From assembly GCA_948567375.1 (NCBI GenBank), contig OX419757.1, positions 75,213,836 through 75,277,835 of the forward strand: DNA of 64,000 bases, in the 5' to 3' direction. This stretch comes from Lunularia cruciata (Eukaryota > Streptophyta > Marchantiopsida > Lunulariales > Lunulariaceae). The notes under the pieces were generated by a model, which was not told the origin of the DNA, did not search any database, and saw only the letters and a list, made by a program, of their open reading frames with translations. The stretch's first letter is position 1; every line of letters starts with the position of its first letter. Both the position numbers and the translations under genes were made by a program. Positions 11,559 through 22,330 of the stretch are shown piece by piece.

Positions 11559-12925
11559 CTATAGCAACTAGAAACAGGAAGGCAATTCCAAGATTATCTG
11601 TTACATCTCCTCTTGCCAAGGGCTGTGCAAAACTTTTTTGCATGAGAGAATCAAAGTCTGTTCCACATGGAATACACCAACATTCAGTTTGTACTTACTT
11701 TTCAATGATTTAACCGTCTATTACTTTGAAATCCGATGCGTCAGTTTTAGCAAGTCTATACCTATAATACGGCTATCGATACATGCACCTACAGAGGTGA
11801 CACCATATCTCTGCAGATAAGGAACGTGTAGTCGCTAGAGAGGACAACACAGATTCCTATATGATAGACGGGGAGCACAGCAGTTCCATCCTGATGAGAG
11901 TGGTTCCGGTACAAGACACGAGACCACCTTGCTCCTGACGTATATGTGTGGATGCGTTCGAAATCTACTCTCCGTGCATCCTTCTTCAACCTAGTAAACA
12001 GCTAATCTAGCACACATAGCACAGATAAAAGCTAGCACAAATAACTACTGTAGGTATTTTACTACAACCAGGTGGATGTTACATAAACAACGTTTCTCTA
12101 GTGGAAAGGCCGAAATTGGAAGCCAACATGCCAAATCTGGAAACAGTGTGCAGCAGTCCCTGGACGTACGGATTACCCACGATTACTAGCTTCACAATTT
12201 TATTTGGAAATATGCAGGTTCTGGCGCATTCTAGCTATATAATATTTTCCAGGGAATATCTGCCAAATTAGTCCATGTAATAGTGTATGATGGCTATGAC
12301 TTAGAAAGAGTATTCGAAGATTTGAACCGGATATTTATTTGGTACTGAGAGATCTACACCAACTTGGTAACCTATCTTATGGAATAGATCAAATTTGTTA
12401 AAACTCATTCCAGTTGCGATTGGCAACCGGGCGGAATAGGGTCAATTATGTTGCGGTGACTTGGGTGTAGGGTATCGGAATATCCAATTCTTTATCTTCT
12501 CTACAGAATACGTTGAAATCACGTTGTTGTGTTTCTTTCAAGACTGAGATAGGTGTAGTCTGTACATTCGTTATACACATTTCATGTTTCATGCTTCAGA
12601 ACACTGGTCTGTATCGATTTCGCATCAACTTTCATTGCGAGGTGATCACTACCAGGAATTCACTTGTATGAACGTCATTCTAGATCATAATTTGCTTCTG
12701 GTTGCATTCATATATAATAGAAAGTAGTTGTACATTATCGCAGGAGTATCTACAATGCTGAAAAGGCTGCAACTTCCCACTGATTCTATTCCCACTGATT
12801 CTAGAGCCTAAAGCGTTGTGAATTCTCCTCGCCTACGAGCGAATAGAATTTTCAACGTCCAAAATTGTCGTCGGATTTCTTGCTACAACGAATGGACACG
12901 TCAATGAATCGATGCTTGATTGATT

Positions 12926-13648
12926 CTAGTTCTTGAGGTCATTTGCAGCCTTGTCGGTCTTTCTGGAGACATCATTCAATCCAGACTTTGCCTTGCTGGA
13001 AGCTTCGTCCACGCCTGACTGTGCGGATCGCTTGGCATCCTTTGCAGATCCCTCAACCTTGCTTGCTGTGTCCTCAAATCCGGATCTGGCTGATGAAGTA
13101 GCATCATCGGCTTTTGCTTGGATGTCCTTTCCAGCATTTCGAGCTTTGCTGGTGGCTGTATCGGCTCCTTCTTTCAAAGTATCCTTGGTCTCTTCTGCTT
13201 TATCAGCAGCTTGATCCTTCACATCCTCGGCCTTGTTTCCCAAATCCTGACTTGCACTCTTTGCCTGTTCAGTGACATCGCTTGCCTTGTCCTTCACAGT
13301 CTCCGCAGCATTCTGTGCTCCCTCCTTGACATCGCCAGCAGCACCAGATAAAAATTCGCCTGCCTTGTTAGCACCACTCTTCACATTGGATGCGATTTGA
13401 TCGGCACTAGACTTTACAGCGTCAACTATACCGGCACCATCATCTTCAGCTCGAACGACAAACAGGCGAACCGTCTGTGGTCGAGGAGCTGCCGCCACAC
13501 TCAAACGTAGCCCACTGAGGTTTGAAGCTGTGTACCTAAGGCAAACAGAACTGGGACTTGCAGCGGTGACTTTTGTCCTGAGAGCAGGGAAAATGCTTCC
13601 CACATTTACAGCTGAGGCAGTCACAGAAGTCATTGATACGGATGTCAT
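12926..13648 (-). CDS. Plastid-targeted LEA-like protein (group 3 type)
   Basis: About 240 aa. The start chosen is the ATG at 13,648-13,646 (MTSVSMTSV), which lies just downstream of a TATA box; an in-frame upstream Met at 13,711 would sit on the TATA box itself. Residues 1-~67 are Ser/Ala/Arg-rich and nearly free of acidic residues, like a chloroplast transit peptide, ending near VRLFVVRAED. From there to the end the protein is a run of amphipathic Ala/Lys/Asp/Glu-rich 11-mer-like repeats (KDKASDVTEQAK, KAEDVKDQAADKAEE), with no Cys or Trp. This is the composition of LEA_4/group 3 proteins, intrinsically disordered when wet and helical on drying, which protect membranes and enzymes during desiccation or cold. 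The cluster of ABREs upstream fits ABA or dehydration control. It is complete and single-exon. Confidence 0.8.
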   Translation of the reverse strand: MTSVSMTSVTASAVNVGSIFPALRTKVTAASPSSVCLRYTASNLSGLRLSVAAAPRPQTVRLFVVRAEDDGAGIVDAVKSSADQIASNVKSGANKAGEFLSGAAGDVKEGAQNAAETVKDKASDVTEQAKSASQDLGNKAEDVKDQAADKAEETKDTLKEGADTATSKARNAGKDIQAKADDATSSARSGFEDTASKVEGSAKDAKRSAQSGVDEASSKAKSGLNDVSRKTDKAANDLKN

Positions 13649-13712
13649 TGTTAGTATCAAAATCCGGAAACGGAAGTCTCGGAACACTTGCCGAGGATGA
13701 GATAGACACAAA

Positions 13713-13719
13713 TTATATA
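13713..13719 (-). promoter_or_regulatory. TATA box of the LEA gene
   Basis: The minus strand reads GCTATATAATTTG, about 65 bp upstream of the chosen ATG. This leaves a short 5' UTR and supports the 13,648 start over the 13,711 one. Confidence 0.6.
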
Positions 13720-13919
13720 GCTCGCGGAATCAGTGTTCAATTTTGCAGTTGGGAGATGGATGTGGGAAAGCTGTACGTTAACTTCCATGAAGTTCGTTTA
13801 CTTATATACTCTTTGAGCGGTGAAAGTCTAAGCGTAGAGGAGTCAACAGTTGGCACGCCATAATTGGCGAGCCAAGTGGTAAAGCAAGTCTTCAGCCTTT
13901 CCAATTCCTGAGAAGCAAA

Positions 13920-14114
13920 CACGTGGAACGCACACAAGCTTCAACATCTTCCAGGCAAGCATCCTTTGCCAACGTGACACGTAGTGGGATACGAAAGGAT
14001 CTTGTAAAAAGCTCTGCTATGTCACAGAGCTGACACCGCATCCCCTCCTTGATTTCAGACAAGGCCTACGGTTCTAGACAAGGTATGTTTTCAGCAGACC
14101 TTATTCGCCACGTG
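13920..14114 (-). promoter_or_regulatory. Cluster of ABA-response elements (ABREs)
   Basis: Reading toward the LEA gene on the minus strand there are ACGTGGC (14,107-14,113, within a G-box CACGTG), ACGTGTC (13,976-13,982) beside another ACGTG core on the + strand (13,972), and a CACGTG at 13,920-13,925. ACGTGGC and ACGTGTC are the two strongest bZIP (ABF/AREB) sites known in plants. They lie 0.2-0.4 kb upstream of the TATA box. Confidence 0.6.
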
Positions 14115-16290
14115 TAATCACACACAAGTAGTAGGGTACATTTCACGCAACGTGATATTGACTGAGGAATATATGAAACAGATATTATCCATAGTCCGCA
14201 AGTATAATTGGTAAGGGTGAGATGAGAACCCTAGAATATCAACTATCAACTGAAATCAGGAGTTAAATACTGGTCCAAAGAGCAGGCTGATTGTACCGCT
14301 AAACCTGTTCACGCTGAATTATGAGTCATGTAAACGAGGAAGCTGCATCATATGCTGTAGTAATCAGGAGGCATCTATAAGTCCAAACATCGAGGCCAAA
14401 TGTGCTAATGGAATTTTCCATATCAATATTGAAAATCAAGTGTCATATAATAAGGCTATAAATTAAATACTTATTTTAATAATATTATTATAGTTTGTAT
14501 AATTCAATATTATTATGTTTTAATTTGAATCTTATTGTCGAATAATAACTACGAAGTACATACAAGCCGTAATTCTTTGAAGAACTTTATTGTGCATTAT
14601 AATCTCTGACTCGAATCGAGGTATGCAGTCTATTCTTCTCGAAAGTACACGGAGAGTTGTACTTTCAATATTTTTAATATTTCAACTGATGGTACAGAGT
14701 GGACTGGAGGGGATGGATGTAGAGTTAATTGTTGGATCCAAGTCCATGATCAAAATAGATCCAACTTATTATAAGTTAGTTTATTACTAACAACCAACCC
14801 AAAGTTAAACATAAGCTTCATCGTATATATCCCTTCTAGACAAATTTCTGTAAATTCTAAGATTGGCATTCGGTACTAAGTCATTTCATATTTTATGAGC
14901 ATATCCTTCTGTATTTAATTTTCATCCTTTCTGGAACTCAACCTAGATCGATTTGCAATAGTTTTACTAGAGAGAGAGGTTAAGTTCAGACTTGTTGAAA
15001 GATCTCAATTGATATTTCTCACAATATGCAACAATAAAAGAAGATGGATCCAAAGAAATTGAATATATTTAACGTGTCATGTAAATTCGTTGTGCTCCTA
15101 TTCATACGACATCTTAGTCTATTTTTGGTTTGGGATTGTGATATAGCATGCATTTTGATTTGAATCAATTCCCGACAAATACTAAGATTGGTATTATTCC
15201 GTTATTTCGTTTATTCTCTTTCCAGAACCAAATAATCTTTGATTGACACTTTAATCTAAATTAGCACTATTCTATATTTTCTTCAATTTAAATTATTAAA
15301 GGCATCATACCCGTGACTTTGAATTGCAAGATTACTTTTTATATTATTGGTCATGATATAATTATTTTCGTAAGAGTTCATTGAAAGTTGAACTTTTTAT
15401 CAAAATGAACTAAGAATTCATATCTGAGTAATCACTAAAAACAGACTGTTTAACGTCGAAATTAAAAAAAATCTAAATACCCAATATCTGGAACTTAAAT
15501 ATCAATGTCAACCAAGCCAAATATCCAATTATAAAGATCATTTATCCAGCTTACATCCATCAATCAATTTATCAGTTTATCCATCTTACTATCAATATCC
15601 AAATCTACAATTTAGATGTCCAATTCTACAAACCTAAATATCTAATTTTCTAAACTCAAGTGTCCAATTCTCTAATTCAAATGGTCATATCTGCGAGGTT
15701 AAAGATTCACTTCTATAAATTCAATTGTCCAATTCTAGATCTTGAATATCTAATTGACATCTTCTATAAGCATCATGCGCGCTAGCAGGAGCCTAAGGCG
15801 TTACCCAGATACTAAGCTGAATCAGTGCACTAGCTCTGTCCACAAGCTTGTAAGATACGATCTCCGATATCAGTCCCTCCTGACATGTCAAGAAAGCATT
15901 ATTTACTTTATGTGCCTAGCTAACCTGTGGCGGTAGCTGTTCTATGTACTTGTGATGGTTCGGGGGAACAATGATCTATGCTCCCTTGGTTTAAGCTCCT
16001 TTTTCTGAAGTGTTTAATTTGCCATGGCGGTGTATAACAGCATCCTTCACCAGCTCAGGATCCTTCTCAGAGGCCTCTGCAAGTCTTATAGTTTACTCTT
16101 TGTTTGATCTACGATACTTGTGGCAAAATTTTTGTTACGTGATACCTGCATTGTGCTACGAGAGGACGAATGCAAACGTACTCTTACGCGTCCATGCCCA
16201 CCACATTGTTCACCAAACGCCCAAACTCAGCTGGAGCCATGGTCCTGGATGTTATCCGAATGCACTTGGAGTTCATCACGCTCTGTTCCT
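14115..16290. other. AT-rich intergenic stretch
   Basis: No gene was recognised. From 14,440 to 15,760 the DNA is strongly AT-rich. Around 15,480-15,740 short phrases such as AATATCTAATT, TGTCCAATTCT and ATATCCAA recur in a loose, degenerate way, suggesting an old simple-sequence expansion. The stretch 15,760-16,290 is GC-richer and may contain further debris of the FTR1-like pseudogene just to the right (on the minus strand near 16,060 a readable segment EASEKDPELVKDAV occurs). Confidence 0.4.
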
Positions 16291-16870
16291 CGCTTCCTTA
16301 GCATCTCTCTCTGCATCCCTGTTCCACTTGATTCGCATAACAACCAACGATACCAGGTCGAAAACCCAGTACATGAAGTATAACGTCAGTGTGCCGACTG
16401 TTCCCTCGACACGCCATCCCACCACAGCGTTCAATAACTTCCAAATGTCCAAATGCCATTTCCTTGTGGCGACAGAAGTGCGACTTCCACAAAATCTCCT
16501 CGTTCTCAGTTGACTCCTTGAACTCGTAACTCGTGCACATCTTCTGCGAAGAGACTAGCTGCGATCACCAGTAGTGGTGCAGTTGATGCTCTGAGAAACC
16601 AATTTGAATGCCACATGGTTTTCTCCAGTATAAAGAGCGTACCGGATAGCAGCGCAATGGGTACGCAGTTCCGGATCTCTCAAGCCCAATTTCCCTCCAA
16701 GGAAAATCAATGCCTCCACACCCTGTCCAAGAACGATAGTGAACGGAATCAGGATGAATGAGTACTTGCCCTTGGTGCTCTGAGTTGTACCGTATTTCTT
16801 CGGTCTGACGATCGTTGCTTTGGTGAGCTTCTTCTCCCACTTCCTCCTCCATGTGTCCATGTAGACCAAC
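16290..16870 (-). pseudogene. FTR1-family high-affinity iron permease, broken
   Basis: Two minus-strand segments in different frames match the FTR1 family, which imports Fe(III) across the plasma membrane together with a multicopper oxidase. Segment 1 (16,869-16,555) reads WRRKWEKKL...KGKYSFILIPFTIVLGQGVEALIFLGG, where family members have KYxxFxLPFxxVLREGLEAVVFxGG. Segment 2 (about 16,470-16,295) reads WKLLNAVVGWRVEGTVG followed by LYFMYWVFDLVSL, equivalent to the xFNAxxGWxNTxTYGxxxxYNxYW region. A stop at 16,555 and a frameshift near 16,460 separate them. The REGLE iron-binding motif has become GQGVE. The N-terminal half with the first REGLE was not found. It is therefore a fragmentary pseudogene. 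Confidence 0.65.
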
Positions 16871-17639
16871 TAAAAGAGCTCTACACTAATGAAACAAGGG
16901 GATTATTCACTCCACACTCATGAGTTTCTTAATTTCTTATGGAAAAGTTATGACTAATATCAGAGTTTCACTTAATTTCCTATCCTATGATGGGTTGGAA
17001 GGAATTGCAAAATCTGGTAAAATTGCAAATAGATTTTTCATATAAAATGTTTGCTTTTTGGTTTTCGGAGCATTTGATAGTATTTCTTGTTTCTAACATA
17101 ATTAAGGCTTTAAAACATTAGAATTTGGACTCACACATTCCCATTGCAGCATGATTTTCTGACATTCTCCATCATAGCTAATGTTCATAGGAACACACCA
17201 CATCATCCCAATGACAGAAATCACCCTTTGACCTGATTTATCCAATATATCTTAATTGGGTTTAGACAAGCTTTGTAAGACAATTCATTTGGCTCACCTT
17301 CATTATAGGTGACCTTTAGTCAAACTTTCCACAACTATGGTTGATTGAAGAAATTTATAATCTGTTTTATGAGTTGTAGAAGTGTTTGCGCGCTGAAGCA
17401 GCTAACTCAAACTTACGCCTTTCTAGTCTCAACCATCCCTTATAATGCCTTTTGTGTATTCTTCCCTTTTGGAATAGATTTTTTTTGAATCTTATTTACA
17501 ATAATTTCATGATATAACTCTGCAATTGTATAAAATTCAGTGTTCCTTTCTTATTCCACAAGCTAAATTTTCCTTCTTCATTGAAGTCATATGAAAATCC
17601 GAGATTACTATAATATCATCCAAAGTGATACTTACCTTC

Positions 17640-18170
17640 ATTTCATTGGTATCTTCAAACTTCATCTTAAAATCCACAGTTAAATGTATTTTCACTTTTT
17701 CATCTCATTTTTCTCACCATTAGTTAAGATAAGAAACAGTTTAAATGTTATAGTTGGTGTCATACAAAACAAGTCATCAATAAGATCTATATATATCTTC
17801 TTTCATTGGTATCTTGAAAATTCACCTAATATCCACAATTAAATCAATTTCGAATTTTTTAATCCCATTAATTTCACCATTAGTTTACTTGGGATAAGAA
17901 AACGTTTAAATCTTATAGTATGTGTCATATAAATCAAGTCATCAATAAGATTGATATATTTCACCTTTACAAGAAAGTATTGACAAAACATATTGGATCT
18001 TATTGATTACGTGTTTTATATGACACCAACTATACTATTTGAATATCCTCTCGTCTTGTCCTAACTCATAGTGAAAGAGATGAGATAAAAACGTCAAAAC
18101 GAATTAACATTAGTTTGGGATAAGAAAAAATTCAAAGATTATAGTCGGTATCATACAAAACAAAAACAAT
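17640..18170. repeat. About 165-bp repeat: two tandem copies, one inverted, one partial
   Basis: Copy 1 (about 17,640-17,800) and copy 2 (about 17,802-17,960) share TTCATTGGTATCTT, ATCCACA.TTAAAT, CACCATTAGTT, GGATAAGAAA and CAAGTCATCAATAAGAT. A third copy (about 17,990-18,110) is inverted: GATCTTATTGATTACG and ATGACACCAACTATA are reverse complements of the end of copy 1. A partial direct copy follows (18,108-18,170). The arrangement could fold into a long imperfect stem. Confidence 0.6.
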
Positions 18171-18654
18171 ACTCCTTTTGAATCTTCCAAAAGTCAAGAT
18201 CTGAACTAAAAGCAACACCTAATGTGTGAAGATTTACATTAAAAGAGCTCACACAGACCTCCTTGAACTAATCCAGAAAGGAGGCAAGCTGAGGGGGACA
18301 GGTCGATTCAGGAAAAGAGAGAAACTCTGAACATCATGGATCGGCTGCTATCATAAGCATATCATAAGCATAGCAAAAGTGTAGCCACTACCACTGGTTA
18401 TATGTCTCTCCACTCGTACAATGCAACATATCTAAACAAGTAGAATTGTTACCACAACTATCACAATCGGATTTCCTTACGGTAGCTGTTGAATCCCCAG
18501 AGAGGAAAGTCTAGAACCAATCCGTATTCAACCCGTACATTGCTAATGTGTGCACTCCCGCATACAGTATATTACACGGTTGAAGGAAGTACTTACCTCG
18601 AAGAGGTCTGACTTACAATTGACAAATTCAAATTAGATAGTAATCCACATCATT

Positions 18655-18770
18655 ACAGAAGAAAAAAGGCGACCGCGTAGGAAAAATGAAGGAGGGGAAG
18701 ACCCCATCAAGCCGTACAAGGGAGAGACAAATAAAAGGTAACATGGGGCTAAGCCCCAATAGAGTCTGTA
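18655..18770. repeat. Left copy of a ~110-bp repeat that flanks the TE cluster
   Basis: AGGCGACCGC, GGAGGGGAAGACCCC, ATCAAGCCGTACAAG and CTAAGCCCCAATAG are found again in the same order and orientation at 61,840-61,950. No coding capacity was seen. Its nature is unknown; it may be a dispersed repeat or parts of one sequence separated by the retrotransposon cluster. Confidence 0.6.
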
Positions 18771-18860
18771 TGAGAAATCTGCCCTACCGCATCATTACAC
18801 TACAATCAGATGTAGATGCCAAGCTCATTTTAGAACAGCAAAACTGACAAGAAAAAGCTC

Positions 18861-18890
18861 CGGGTTGAGGCAGTTTGCTGCCTCAACCCG
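18861..18890. repeat. Perfect 13-bp hairpin with a second folded copy
   Basis: CGGGTTGAGGCAG, loop TTTG, CTGCCTCAACCCG is perfect. About 35 bp further, AGGCAGCAAAACTGTCTCAACCTG is a near reverse complement of the whole left half, so the region can adopt alternative stems. Confidence 0.7.
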
Positions 18891-19984
18891 AAGAACCTGC
18901 CTGTTCTTTGGCTTCAGGCAGCAAAACTGTCTCAACCTGAAGTTCTTAGGCTCCTTCTCTCAGCGTGTTAACTTACTCATCAACTCTCATGTCTCTTCAC
19001 TCAAGTATCTCACTACTTGCATTTCATCTTTCAATTCAGTATGTTTTTTTTTTCAACTCCTCTTTCTTTTTCTTTCAAGAATTTGCATTAGGAGGCATTG
19101 AGTGGGTTAACACAAGAGTAGTGGAGAATTAAATTTTGAGAATGAATCAATACCTTTGATTATTCACAATAGAGACCATAGATTGTTTTGCGAGCATCTT
19201 TGCATGTGGATACTTGACTAATAAATATCTCACTTGGAAACAATCAATATTGGTAGAAGGAAGGGAGATCATTTGGATGGTGATGCAAGAAGGGTTGTTG
19301 ATTAATTTTCAATTAGTGGAGCTCAACAATTCCAAGGAGAACAGGGACGTATCAAAAAAAGAAAAGATAGAGTACATCGCGAAGAAGGAGCTCAAGCATA
19401 AAAATAACATTGCTAAAATTGTGGCCAATTTGCACATAGCCATCAATTGTTATGCCTGCTTCCCTACGGGCACTCCATCCAAGCAACCTTTGAACAATCT
19501 AGAGGACCAAATTGAGGATGAAGATGTTAGAATCACATCAGAAAACAAATATCATTAGTAAATTTACCTTGTAGCTTTACTCGCTCAAAAGAAAGAAGCA
19601 AAAGTGGGGAGGAAGAGTAGAGTGCATAAAGATTGAGGAAGACAAATGCAAAATTAATTTTCAAAGATGTAGTTCTTAAAAGAGTCCTTTGAATAGAGAA
19701 TTTCTTGTCTTTCTCTGTTGCAATAAGGTTGGGCATGAAGCTAGAGTAAAATGAGATGGAGGAAGTAGAATTACCTAATGGATACACAGAGAGGAGTGAG
19801 TTGTTACCTAGAAAGGTAGCAGTCTCTATAAGAGAGGAAAAAGTAATCCGGTTAGCTTGCTATGATATGATCTTTGGTATGTTGTGAATAGCTCTACAAC
19901 CCAATGATAGATTGGCAAAGGAGAATAGTGAGAACTAGCAAATAGAAGATATTTGGAGATAGGATACAAACCCAAAGGCAAGAA
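18891..19984 (+). pseudogene. Degenerate leader/gag region of an old gypsy element
   Basis: The sequence lies directly upstream of recognisable reverse transcriptase on the same strand. The longest frame (19,214-19,558) is Lys/Glu/Asn-rich (KKEKIEYIAKKELKHKNN) and has no zinc knuckle that I can see. Assignment to the element rests on position and strand only. Confidence 0.3.
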
Positions 19985-21345
19985 TTGCCTCTATATGTCA
20001 TAGGGACAATAACTATCTATAAGATAGATAGGTGTTTCATGTGCCTAATTAGAAAAGTCCACAATGCGCAACTTGATGGAAAAATTCTTGACAATTTGAC
20101 AAATGTGGTAGATAAATTTAAGGACATATTTCTTGATGATCTACTCTCAAGATTATCACCAAGAAGCATACTAGATTATAAAATTATGATAATTTTGGCA
20201 ATTGCACCTCCTTGCAAAACCCCATACAGATTGTCACCTCATGAGTTGGAAGAGTGCAAAGCTCAAATTGAAGACACGCTATAGAAAGGGTTAATCCAAC
20301 CTAGCATATCACCATATGGGGTTCCTATCTTGTTTGTGAAGAAGAAGATGGGATGTTGCACATGTGCATTGTTCCATTAGGGCCTATGTGAAGAACAAAT
20401 ATTTATTATATCAAATGGATGACCTATTTAATCAACTCAATGGGGAAGAACACTTCACCAAACTCAATCTGCATAGTAGGTATAACCAAATCAGGATTTT
20501 CAAAAGAAGATATACACAAAACTACCTTTCAAACAATGTATGGTCACTTTGAGTATCTCATGATTCCATTTGGCTTCACCAATGCACCAGTCACTTTCAT
20601 GAGTTTGATGAATAACATATGTTGTCCATACTAAGATAAGTTTGTTATCAATTTTCTAGATGATATCTTAGTCTATAGTAGGACAATGAAGGGGCATAAG
20701 CAACATCTATGAGAAGTTCTCCAGATTTGCAAAAGAATCAATTATATGCCAAAATCTCAAAGTGCAAGTTTGGCAAGTCTGAAGTCTATTAGTTGGATCA
20801 AAGAGTAAGTGTAGAAGGGATCAAAGTTTTAATGGATAAAATTGATGTCATTCAAAAGTGGAGTGCTCTAGAAGATAAGACTCAATTGAAGAGTTTGTTG
20901 GGATTAATTGAATTCTATGATTGTTTTGTCAAGGACTAGTTGAAGGTTGCACAAACCTTAATATCCTTACTTGGCAAGGGCAAGAAATAGATGTGGAGAA
21001 CCACACAAGAACTTGCCTTTAAAACATTGAAAGATATATTAGTACATGCATTAATTTTGAAATGGTATAATTCCAAATATCCAATTAAGTTAGCTATAGA
21101 TGCATTAGGCATTGCAATAAAAGCAGTTCTACAACATGAATATGAGGACAAGTGGCACCTAATTGCATAATTTTCTTGCAACTATTACCAATAGAGCAAA
21201 ACTATCACACCATCAAACGAGAAGAGTTGGCAATTGTCCTTGCTACCAAGCATTGGACGCACTATCTTGGTGAGAAGGCATTTGTAATTGAGATGGACCA
21301 TAAACCACTAGTCTATCTAGAGACACAAGAAGACTTATCATGTTG
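19985..21345 (+). pseudogene. Ty3/gypsy reverse transcriptase-RNase H, decayed
   Basis: Consecutive frames on + give [69 protein letters not shown], the catalytic FLDDILVYS (about 20,652), the tether LKSLLGLIEFY, and RNase H pieces (KLAIDALGIAIKAVLQHE; HTIKREELAIVLATKHWTHYL). The order is standard for Ty3/gypsy pol. Several stops and frameshifts interrupt it, so it is inactive. No LTR pair could be assigned. Confidence 0.8.
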
Positions 21346-21659
21346 ATAAATTAGTTGGGCAAAGTGGAGACAATGGTTTAACATGACTATTATATATGCG
21401 GAGTGCAAGAAGTAAATGTTGGATGCATAGTATCATAGTAAATAAATTTGAAACATTGGATGGATTTTCATGTATGAAGGTAGCTCAAGATGATATGAAA
21501 CTATTCCAATCTGTTGGATGATGGGAAAAGGACCAATGAAGTAGTGTTAGAGCTTAAGAGAGCCAACCAATGTAATATTGGTGGTAGACATCACGAGCTT
21601 CAAACTCCAAGTGCAAATGATGTGCATATGCATATATATGTGCTAGTTTTGTAGAAGCA

Positions 21660-22330
21660 TTCACCAAAAAAATTTAGGAGAATTCTACCAAAGGAAGGAG
21701 TGTGTCCTACCTTTCTTTCTCCTTCAAGGTGAATCTTCATAGCATGTCCTCAATAGTGCAATTGGCTTTCTCTAATTTTTTTCAATGGTTTGTGGATGAG
21801 AGGCTAAGGAAACAAACTAGTGAATTGAGTTTTTTGATCTATAATGAGCACTCAAGACATCCCATGTTGAGAAAAGACCATAATTAAGTACAATTGAGCC
21901 AATTGCAGCATAATCATGTCCTTAGTTGTAGGACAAAAATGAATCATTTGGCTCAATTGGTCCACAAAGACTATAATGGAATCAAAACCTAAGGTGCTCT
22001 TGGGGAATTCATAAACAAGATCCATGTTGACCTATTCCCAATGTTGTGTAGGTGTAGGAAGGGGTTGAAGGAGACCTACAAGAGCTTGGTTATGGGCTTT
22101 ATTTTGTTGATACAAGATGTAACTTTGAACATACTCCATCACATCTTGAGCTATCTTGGGCCAATAGTAATGGTATTTGATTGCATCCAAGGTTCTTTCC
22201 ACTCCAATATGACCTACAATGGCAAGATCATGACACTTAGCATAAATGTTGGTTTGCAAGTCTGAAGCATTGAGAATCCATAACTTGCTAGCCAAGAAGA
22301 TGAGTCCTTGGGTACAAGTGATGTCCAATG
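21660..22330 (-). pseudogene. Ty3/gypsy integrase fragment, opposite strand to the RT beside it
   Basis: The minus strand reads an integrase zinc-binding region (CHDLAIVGHIGVERTLDAI then WPKIAQDVMEYV) and, in the next frame, a core start SIIVFVDQLSQMIHF. The HHCC motif is incomplete (SYILYQQNKA where C-x2-C is expected). The element to the left has RT on +, so either an inversion or two different insertions meet near 21.6 kb. Confidence 0.7.

Larger units (their letters stand above)
10103..12925. other. Intergenic between the NB-ARC and LEA genes
   Basis: This stretch probably holds the 5' region (and possibly missing 5' exons) of the NB-ARC gene and the 3' flank of the LEA gene. I see no long coding region. 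Three items are listed separately: a telo-box at 10,399, a possible short terminal exon at 10,805-10,928, and a perfect hairpin at 11,520-11,558. The rest shows no repeat or gene that I can identify. Confidence 0.4.
16871..18840. other. Intergenic before the retrotransposon cluster
   Basis: AT-rich and without a recognisable gene. It contains the four-copy repeat at 17,640-18,170 and the 110-bp sequence at 18,655-18,770 that recurs at the far side of the retrotransposon cluster. Around 18,345-18,372 a short CATAAGCATAT duplication occurs. Confidence 0.4.

Noticed and set aside
12933..13351. Two + strand frames over the LEA gene
   Set aside because: Shadows of the repetitive LEA coding sequence on the other strand; composition is low-complexity Ser/Leu.
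16010..16513. 167-residue + strand open frame
   Set aside because: It lies antisense to the FTR1-like pseudogene, whose minus-strand translation has clear family motifs; the + frame has none.
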